64,000 bases of DNA from Halobellus salinus. Lineage in GTDB: Archaea; Halobacteriota; Halobacteria; Halobacteriales; Haloferacaceae. Positions 59,122 to 64,000 of this stretch are shown piece by piece. Positions within the stretch are counted from its first letter, which is position 1; every line of letters starts with the position of its first letter. The stretch covers positions 62,001 through 126,000 of the forward strand of contig NZ_BMOC01000006.1 in NCBI RefSeq assembly GCF_014646875.1, written 5' to 3'. The notes beneath the pieces were generated by a model. The model searched no databases. It was not told where the DNA came from and saw nothing but the letters and a program-made list of their open reading frames with translations. Position numbers and translations under genes: made by a program.

Positions 59122-59571
59122 TTATGTCGTGGTGAATCTGAACGTCTCTTCGTCGCCGCTGACGACAAGCCGAACCCGGTGGTCGCCCGGATCCAGCGGG
59201 GTTAGGTCGCCGATGGTCACCCTGACGACTCCGTGGGGCGTCCACTCGGTCCCGCCGTCGACAACGGTGACTGATACGTTCGTGCGGTACTGCGCGTCGA
59301 CGATCACGTCGACGGACTCGCCCGTCGCGGGTATCGTTCGCCTCCCCGTGTTCTTGACGTAGAGTGTGAGGGTGCCCGCATTGTACACGTTGCTTTGGGA
59401 GTCGCTGATGACCTCGATATCGGTCCTGATGTTCTCGGCGACATCGGCGCCGCGGTCGTCAAGCGCACCACTGATTCCGGTGACGGTGTCGATCAGGACA
59501 CCCGCCACCCCTGCGGCGACCACGATGCTCGCGATGAACAGGATCAGGCTCGGGACCGAGACGTCGGCCAC
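59122..59571 (-). CDS. arlG: Archaellum stator protein ArlG
   Basis: This 149-residue protein starts at GTG with an N-terminal transmembrane helix (SLILFIASIVVAAGVAGVLI) and an immunoglobulin-like beta domain (NAGTLTLYVKNTGRRTI). It is anchored in the cytoplasmic membrane with the beta domain outside, and with ArlF forms the stator complex on the S-layer. The start follows the arlF stop directly (TGAGTG). Confidence 0.93.
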   Translation of the reverse strand: MADVSVPSLILFIASIVVAAGVAGVLIDTVTGISGALDDRGADVAENIRTDIEVISDSQSNVYNAGTLTLYVKNTGRRTIPATGESVDVIVDAQYRTNVSVTVVDGGTEWTPHGVVRVTIGDLTPLDPGDHRVRLVVSGDEETFRFTTT

Positions 59572-60036
59572 TCAGCCCACCTCCTCAACCGTGGTGTTGC
59601 TCGCGGCTACCCCGTTCTCGGCGACGACTTTCACCCGGTCTGGGGTGGTAGCGTCCAACGCGGGCGCGGTGTCGGCGTCGACGGTCACCACAAGCGACTG
59701 GTCGGGCGCCCACACGTCGGTCGCGGTGTCGTCGTCGACCGCCGTCGAATCCGGGATCGCGAACTCGTTGTCTACGAGAAGGCTCGTGTCCGCGACCGAC
59801 AGCGCCGTGGTCCCGTTGTTCGTGGCGGTGACGGTGAGCGTGCTCGTGTTGGTGTTGTACGTCACGGACGCCACGTTGATCACGGTGTTGCGACGGTCGA
59901 GGAGTTCCTCGCTCTCGGCGCTGCGGGCGTCGGATAGCTGTTCGGCGCTGCCCGCCGCCGCGGTGTACAGCGTTCCCGACGCGATCAGGACTCCCAGGAA
60001 GACGACCGCTGTCGACCCGCTAACGCCGAATCCCAC
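59572..60036 (-). CDS. arlF: Archaellum stator protein ArlF
   Basis: This protein of about 154 residues has one N-terminal helix (SGSTAVVFLGVLIASGTLYTA) and a beta-sandwich (NTSTLTVTATNNGTTALSV). ArlF binds the S-layer and with ArlG forms the stator. I prefer the GTG at 60036 giving M-GFGVSGS, the usual family start; GTGs at 60042 and 60045 are also in frame. It overlaps the arlCE stop by 17 nt. Confidence 0.9.
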   Translation of the reverse strand: MGFGVSGSTAVVFLGVLIASGTLYTAAAGSAEQLSDARSAESEELLDRRNTVINVASVTYNTNTSTLTVTATNNGTTALSVADTSLLVDNEFAIPDSTAVDDDTATDVWAPDQSLVVTVDADTAPALDATTPDRVKVVAENGVAASNTTVEEVG

Positions 60037-61642
60037 GGGCACCACCCCCGAGTGCCGACAGCTCTTCGAGCAGCCGTGCCTTTTCGACGTCGCCGGCGAG
60101 CCGGCTGATGTACGTGAGGCTCTCCTGGTGGTCCCGGACGCGGAGGTCGCGGGTCTCCTCGGTCCCGCCAGCAGCGGCAGCGTTGCGGACGTGTTCGCCG
60201 ACGGTCCGCTCGACCTGGCGAGTGATCCACCCCTGTTCGCGGTACTGCCGCAGGGCGCGGACTGCTCCGACCACGCCGCCGACGTCGACCAGGAACTGGG
60301 TCCACTCGAGCACCACCGACTCCGCGGTGTATCTGGCCGGAATCCGTGTGAGATACGCGTCGGCGTCGTGCTCGGCGGCTGCCGTGGAATAAACGGACGA
60401 ATCCGGACCCGCGTGGCCGTTGGTCACACCGTTCGTCTCCGCGCCGGGACTCGCGCCCCGGGCGTCTTCGGGATCGACCGGGTCCGACTGGACGAACTCG
60501 TCGGCCTCCACCTGGTCGGCTTTCACTCGACCCGCCTCAACCTCGTCGGCTGCCACTCTATCAGCTTCCACCTCATCAGCTTCCACCTCGTCGGATCCGG
60601 TACTCTCGGCTTCCACCTTGTCGGCTTCCATCTCGTCAGCTCCTCCCTCGTCGGATCCGGTACTCTCGGCTTCCATCTCGTCAGCTCCTCTCTCGTTAGC
60701 TTCGTCCCTGTCGCCGGGTCCGTCATCACCATCAGCTTCGTCGTTGTCGGACCCGAACGCGTCGTCCGCGTCGGGGTCGTCGATTCCGTCGGCATCGAAT
60801 GGTTCCTCCGCGACAGCTTCATCGAGGTCGCTCTCGGCGTCCTCGTCGTCGGCGACTTCGTCCCACTCGCCGTTCTCCTCGTATTCGGATTTTAGCTCAT
60901 CGAAGCTCGTTCCCCCGCCGGCGTTGGTCGAATCGTCGCCGTCAAGCGCAGCCGCAGGATCCTCCCGTTCGTCGCCGGCGAGTTCGTCGCCCGCGGCGAG
61001 TTCAGCCTCGTCCTCGTTTGCGTCGATGTCGCCGAAATCCTCGTCGAAGAACGCCTCCGCGTCCGCGTCGGCGACGTCGGGGTCAAGGCTGTCGTTGGAC
61101 TCTTCTTCCATCTCGAAGAGTCCGAAGGCGCCCTCACTCTCCAAACCGCCCATCTCGCGGGCGTCGTCGACGAACGGGTTGATGCCGCGAGTAACCATTT
61201 CGTAGATGTCCAGCAGCTTCCGAACCGTGTCGTCGAGTTCCTCAACGGTCTCGCCGATCTGTTTGTTCTCCTCGCGAACGGTGCTCATCTCCGAGGTCGT
61301 CGAGCTGAGCTCGTTTTCCAACTCGGAGATCCGGTCTTCCATCTCGGCGATGGTGTCGGGATCGATCTCGGTCCCGCCGAGGTCGCCGCCCGCGTCGTCG
61401 AGACCCTCCGTCCCATCGCCGAACCCACCCATATCGCCGTCCAGACCGTCCATTTCGTCGCCTGCATCGCCGCCGAAACCGCCCATATCGTCGTCGAAGT
61501 CGCCCATCCCGTCGTCAAGCCCGTCCATATCGTCGCCCGCGTCGTCGAAGTCGCCCATCTCATCGTCGAACCCCAGGCCGTCCGTCGCGACGGGTTCCGA
61601 CTCCGAGCCATCACTCCCGGTGATCCAGTCCATCATATCCAT
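60020..61642 (-). CDS. arlCE: Archaellum cytoplasmic ring protein ArlCE (fused ArlC and ArlD/E)
   Basis: This 540-residue protein is the haloarchaeal fusion. The N-terminus holds Gly/Asp repeats (MGGFGG, DMDGLDDGMG). Next is the ArlC coiled coil (MEDRISELENELSSTTSEMS, about 105-160) and the conserved region IYEMVTRGINPFVDD. A disordered acidic linker carries repeats of VEAD and ESTGSDE. The C-terminal 120 residues are the ArlD/E domain (AYLTRIPARYTAESVVLEW, about 425-540). It forms the cytosolic ring that couples the motor to CheF and chemotaxis. The linker is unusually long and repetitive. Confidence 0.93.
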   Translation of the reverse strand: MDMMDWITGSDGSESEPVATDGLGFDDEMGDFDDAGDDMDGLDDGMGDFDDDMGGFGGDAGDEMDGLDGDMGGFGDGTEGLDDAGGDLGGTEIDPDTIAEMEDRISELENELSSTTSEMSTVREENKQIGETVEELDDTVRKLLDIYEMVTRGINPFVDDAREMGGLESEGAFGLFEMEEESNDSLDPDVADADAEAFFDEDFGDIDANEDEAELAAGDELAGDEREDPAAALDGDDSTNAGGGTSFDELKSEYEENGEWDEVADDEDAESDLDEAVAEEPFDADGIDDPDADDAFGSDNDEADGDDGPGDRDEANERGADEMEAESTGSDEGGADEMEADKVEAESTGSDEVEADEVEADRVAADEVEAGRVKADQVEADEFVQSDPVDPEDARGASPGAETNGVTNGHAGPDSSVYSTAAAEHDADAYLTRIPARYTAESVVLEWTQFLVDVGGVVGAVRALRQYREQGWITRQVERTVGEHVRNAAAAGGTEETRDLRVRDHQESLTYISRLAGDVEKARLLEELSALGGGARGIRR

Positions 61643-62010
61643 CCCGACTCACCCTCGTCGCTCCGACTCCCGGTTGCCGCCCGGCGCGGCCGCCGTGGAG
61701 GGACGCAGCGCCCCGTAAACGCCGCTGGCGCGGTCCGACCGGTCCGGCGGTCCGGTCTCGGTGGCTCAGGTAGCATTCACCGAGATATCCTTTCGTTAGT
61801 ACAAGAAGGTTCGCCCGAAATTATCGCTCCTGATATACCGACAGACGGGTCGTGGCGGAGCGCCCAAACCCGCCGGATTCGGCGGCATCGAGCGGGGGTG
61901 AGTGTGCGCAACAGAGCTGCTCCCGTTTTGACATTTTCTCCGCGGAGGGAAGAATTATCCACGTGGGGAACGGATCGCGTATCAGACACCCTTCAGGAAG
62001 GGACCACACT
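61643..62010. promoter_or_regulatory. Divergent control region of arlCE operon and RAD55-like gene
   Basis: No coding signal was seen. Two A/T-rich patches (61785-61835 and 61920-61958) in otherwise G+C-rich DNA are candidate promoters. Two perfect palindromes, CTCCGCGGAG (61938-61947) and CCACGTGG (61959-61966), lie 45-75 bp upstream of the RAD55-like gene and could be operators. Confidence 0.5.
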
Positions 62011-62766
62011 ATGCCAGAATTCGTCAAAACCGGCGTCGAAGGGCTCGACTCCATTCTCAACGGAGGGATCGTAGAAAACGCTGCCGTGCTGGTGAGCGGA
62101 AACCCCGGGACTGGCAAGAGCATTCTCGGGATGCAGTACCTCTACAATGGGGTCGAGATGTTCGACGAGGGCGGGATCTACCTCACATTCGAGGAGACCG
62201 CCGACGACATCAGCCAAGCCGGGCAGTCGATCGGGTTCGACCGCTGGGACGAGTTCATCGAGGAGGGCCGGATCAAGATCTACGACAAGCGCACACTGCT
62301 CCGCAGCGGCGACTTCTCCGACACGCTGGACACCATCCTCGGCGACCTCCAAAACACCAAGTACGACCGGCTCGTGCTCGACTCGCTGACGATGTTCCAG
62401 CTGTTCTTCGATGACGAAACCGAGCAGCGGCAGTATCTCCTGAAGTTCATCGACATCCTCAAAGACAGCGGGCTCACCTCGGTTCTGACAATGGAGCAGT
62501 CGGCGGTGTTTCCCGACACGGAGATCGGACTCGAGAACTTCCTGACCGACGGCAACATCTACCTCATCCAGTCGCCCGCCGGGTCCACGTCGAACCGGTA
62601 TATCTGGGTGGCGAAAATGCGGAAACAGCCGATCGAGAACTCGATGTTCCCCCTGGAGATCGAGGAGGGCGGCATCCAAGTCTACGAGCAGGCCGCCGGG
62701 TTCTCCATGATGGGTGAGTCGCCACCGGGATTCGGCGAGGAGAGCCCCGGCGGCGGGTTGGAGTGA
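62011..62766 (+). CDS. RAD55/KaiC-like ATPase in the archaellum locus
   Basis: This 251-residue single-domain RecA-like protein starts MPEFVKTGVEGLDSILNGGI. Walker A is VSGNPGTGKS (about 30-39) and Walker B DRLVLDSL (about 128). It looks like a single KaiC domain. It is divergent from arlCE and convergent with the archaellins, and I see no second KaiC domain or serine phosphorylation pair. A GGAAGGGA stretch about 8-15 nt upstream is a possible ribosome-binding site. Haloarchaeal RAD55-like proteins are common; the location suggests a motility role. Confidence 0.85.
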   Translation: MPEFVKTGVEGLDSILNGGIVENAAVLVSGNPGTGKSILGMQYLYNGVEMFDEGGIYLTFEETADDISQAGQSIGFDRWDEFIEEGRIKIYDKRTLLRSGDFSDTLDTILGDLQNTKYDRLVLDSLTMFQLFFDDETEQRQYLLKFIDILKDSGLTSVLTMEQSAVFPDTEIGLENFLTDGNIYLIQSPAGSTSNRYIWVAKMRKQPIENSMFPLEIEEGGIQVYEQAAGFSMMGESPPGFGEESPGGGLE

Positions 62767-63150
62767 CGGACCGCTGAATCCTGTCTCCCGGAGCCACGAC
62801 GCCTTCCCGACGCCGTCCGACCACGACGCGACCCCCGTTGGCCAACGGTGTCCGGCCCTGTGGAGAACCGCTACCCGCGGGGCCCCGATGCTGGCGCTTC
62901 TCGGGTGGTTTCGCAAAAGGTGCTCGGCCGCGACCGACGACGAATCCGGTTGGTGAGTCCCTTGTTCTCCGGGCGCGTTGCCGAATCGTCGTGAGGGGTA
63001 CCTGTCGAAGTCGTGTGTCGGGGTGGCTTCCCGAACATATCCGCCGTTGTGCGTCGTCGCAGCGTATGACCTCTACGCGACTCCGGGGCGCTCAACTCGA
63101 GCGCTCGAAAAGGCAGAATACGGCCGGACAGCGGGATAGCCGGGGAGTCG
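62767..63150. other. Gene-free region downstream of the RAD55-like gene and archaellins
   Basis: This is a 384-bp convergent region with no supported gene. It holds a perfect 14-bp palindrome CCGTTGGCCAACGG (62835-62848) and a 6-bp-stem hairpin GCGCTC-loop-GAGCGC (63088-63104), about 50 bp after the archaellin stop. The hairpin could help end the archaellin transcript, but no T-run follows it. Confidence 0.5.
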
Positions 63151-63804
63151 TTATATCGGGACCGGGTCGCCCTCTTCGCTACCGGCGAGTTGATCGGGCA
63201 TCGTCAGCACCACTTCGGTAGTTCCACCCGATTGGGTCGTGATCTCAAGCTGGACTGTCTCACTCGGTTCCAGTCCGTCCCCGTCACTGTTGCCTTCGAT
63301 ATGCTCGGCGTTGATCGTCAACTCGTAGCGATCTTCGTTACTGTTTAGCACACCGAACGAGTCGTCGGAATCGGTCGCTTCGACCGGTGTGACGTTGAAC
63401 GCGGTGTCGGTGCCCGGGTCACCATTGAGAGCGGCTGTATTGTTCGTCAGCGTTGCGACGTTATCCTCGCTCAGGTACTTTATCGTAGTCGCATTCAAGT
63501 CGGTTGCGTCCGCCCCTGAGGCGAGTCCAACCGTCAGAGTCAGGTTCGCGACTGACCTGTCACCGTCGGTTCCCTTGGGCCCAACCGTCGCGTGCTCGTT
63601 GATGACCTCTATGCGCTCGGTAACCTGGTCAACGCTCTCCTGTCCGGTGTCCTCTGCGGTTGCTTGGAGGAACCCGGCGGTGTTTACCAAGACACCAGCG
63701 GCAATTGCTGCGACCAGCACCATCGCGATGAACACGATGAGCGTGCCGATCCCGACCTGTGCACGGTTCTCCGATTCGCCGTTGAATTGTATGAATTCCA
63801 TCAT
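63151..63804 (-). CDS. arlA: Archaellin
   Basis: This 217-residue protein has the archaellin class III signal: a short charged leader ([15 protein letters not shown]), then [20 protein letters not shown] and a long hydrophobic helix. ArlK would cut just before Q. The rest is a beta-rich domain with several NxT/S glycosylation sequons (NLT, NAT, NNT, NVT). It lies 9 bp downstream of another archaellin, so both are one operon. The family has A and B types; I cannot tell which one it is. Confidence 0.95.
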   Translation of the reverse strand: MMEFIQFNGESENRAQVGIGTLIVFIAMVLVAAIAAGVLVNTAGFLQATAEDTGQESVDQVTERIEVINEHATVGPKGTDGDRSVANLTLTVGLASGADATDLNATTIKYLSEDNVATLTNNTAALNGDPGTDTAFNVTPVEATDSDDSFGVLNSNEDRYELTINAEHIEGNSDGDGLEPSETVQLEITTQSGGTTEVVLTMPDQLAGSEEGDPVPI

Positions 63805-63813
63805 TGTGCTATC

Positions 63814-64000
63814 TTACAGTGGGACCGGGTCGTCGTCGTCCTCGCCGTTGAGTTGGTGCGGCATCGTCAAAACCACGTTCGTAGTCCCGCCGCTTCGGGT
63901 GGTGAGCTCTAGTTGTAGTGATTCACTCGTCCCGAGGCCGTTCTTGTCTGCCCCCTCGACGTTGGAGGCGTTGATCACGATCTCGAATCGGTCGCTCTCT
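63814..64000 (-). CDS. Archaellin (5' part outside the window)
   Basis: Only the C-terminal 61 residues are visible. They end NGEDDDDPVPL. The visible part aligns with the end of the next archaellin: both have SDRFEIVIN or EDRYELTIN, an acidic loop, S-G-G-T-T, a VVLTMP block and a final DPVP. It is therefore a tandem archaellin paralogue cut by the window edge. Confidence 0.9.
   Translation of the reverse strand, partial: ESDRFEIVINASNVEGADKNGLGTSESLQLELTTRSGGTTNVVLTMPHQLNGEDDDDPVPL

Noticed and set aside
62714-62956. 80-codon frame after the RAD55-like gene
   Set aside because: It overlaps the RAD55-like end, is Arg/Pro/Ala-rich and has no promoter or family pattern.
63088-63104. Hairpin GCGCTC-loop-GAGCGC as a terminator of the archaellin operon
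   Set aside because: The stem is only 6 bp and is not followed by a T-run on the minus strand; recorded only as a possibility.

Overview
The window is a gene-dense stretch of chromosome from a halophilic archaeon (class Halobacteria). The evidence is high G+C, very acidic proteins (Asp/Glu-rich linkers almost everywhere), TATA boxes about 26-28 nt upstream of start codons on apparently leaderless genes, GTG starts, and families known only or mainly from haloarchaea: HalX/Bat regulators, DUF5787/5788/5789/5797, CetZ, archaeosortase A, the rpa1-rpap1-rpe operon and a fused ArlCE. I cannot name the genus from sequence alone. No rRNA, convincing tRNA, CRISPR array, prophage or intact insertion sequence was found. 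Most of the window looks like conserved core genome.

Layout. 0-7.8 kb: a truncated Bat-type regulator; a methylmalonyl-CoA cluster (mutase large subunit, epimerase) followed by the menaquinone ligase menE; then a PPOX protein, the archaeal NAC chaperone and tRNA methyltransferase TrmI, the last preceded by a perfect 15-bp hairpin. 7.8-19.7 kb: transcription factor S, a hybrid receiver-PAS-GAF histidine kinase, DUF5797, an orphan membrane protein, a nuclease-like DUF5787 protein paired with a NUDIX hydrolase, a uS10 paralogue, an M20 amidohydrolase, a large acidic multidomain protein and a small wHTH regulator. 19.8-28.2 kb: purA, a Trm112-like protein, a two-domain CDC48 ATPase and an Lhr helicase, interspersed with several short palindromic relics that resemble right ends of IS200/IS605 (TnpB) elements. 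28.2-32 kb: the overlapping rpa1-rpap1-rpe operon for single-stranded DNA binding. 32-41.4 kb: a terminal oxidase neighbourhood (coxA with DUF6684 and DUF7541-type membrane proteins, and coxC 5 kb away), with Drg GTPase, archaeosortase A and diphthine synthase between. 41.5-53.7 kb: CetZ, an AlkP-superfamily enzyme, PolX with a DUF5788 protein and a Mut7-C RNase protein, several small membrane or zinc proteins, an MBL hydrolase and an XPD/DinG-like Fe-S helicase.

53.8-64 kb is the archaellum locus. It is read right to left: archaellins (one complete, one cut by the window edge), then arlCE-arlF-arlG-arlH-arlI-arlJ-cheF, nearly all overlapping or within a few bases. A RAD55/KaiC-like ATPase gene sits on the opposite strand between the archaellins and arlCE. 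CheF at the end of the operon links the motor to the chemotaxis response regulator.

Most interesting for follow-up: the four solitary IS605/omega-RNA-like relics without a transposase; very small genes (27, 33, 44 and 57 codons), one with an apparent G-run frameshift; the 39-bp tandem array containing the dphB stop codon; the nuclease-like DUF5787 protein; and repeated in-frame tandem duplications in the acidic linkers of several unrelated genes.
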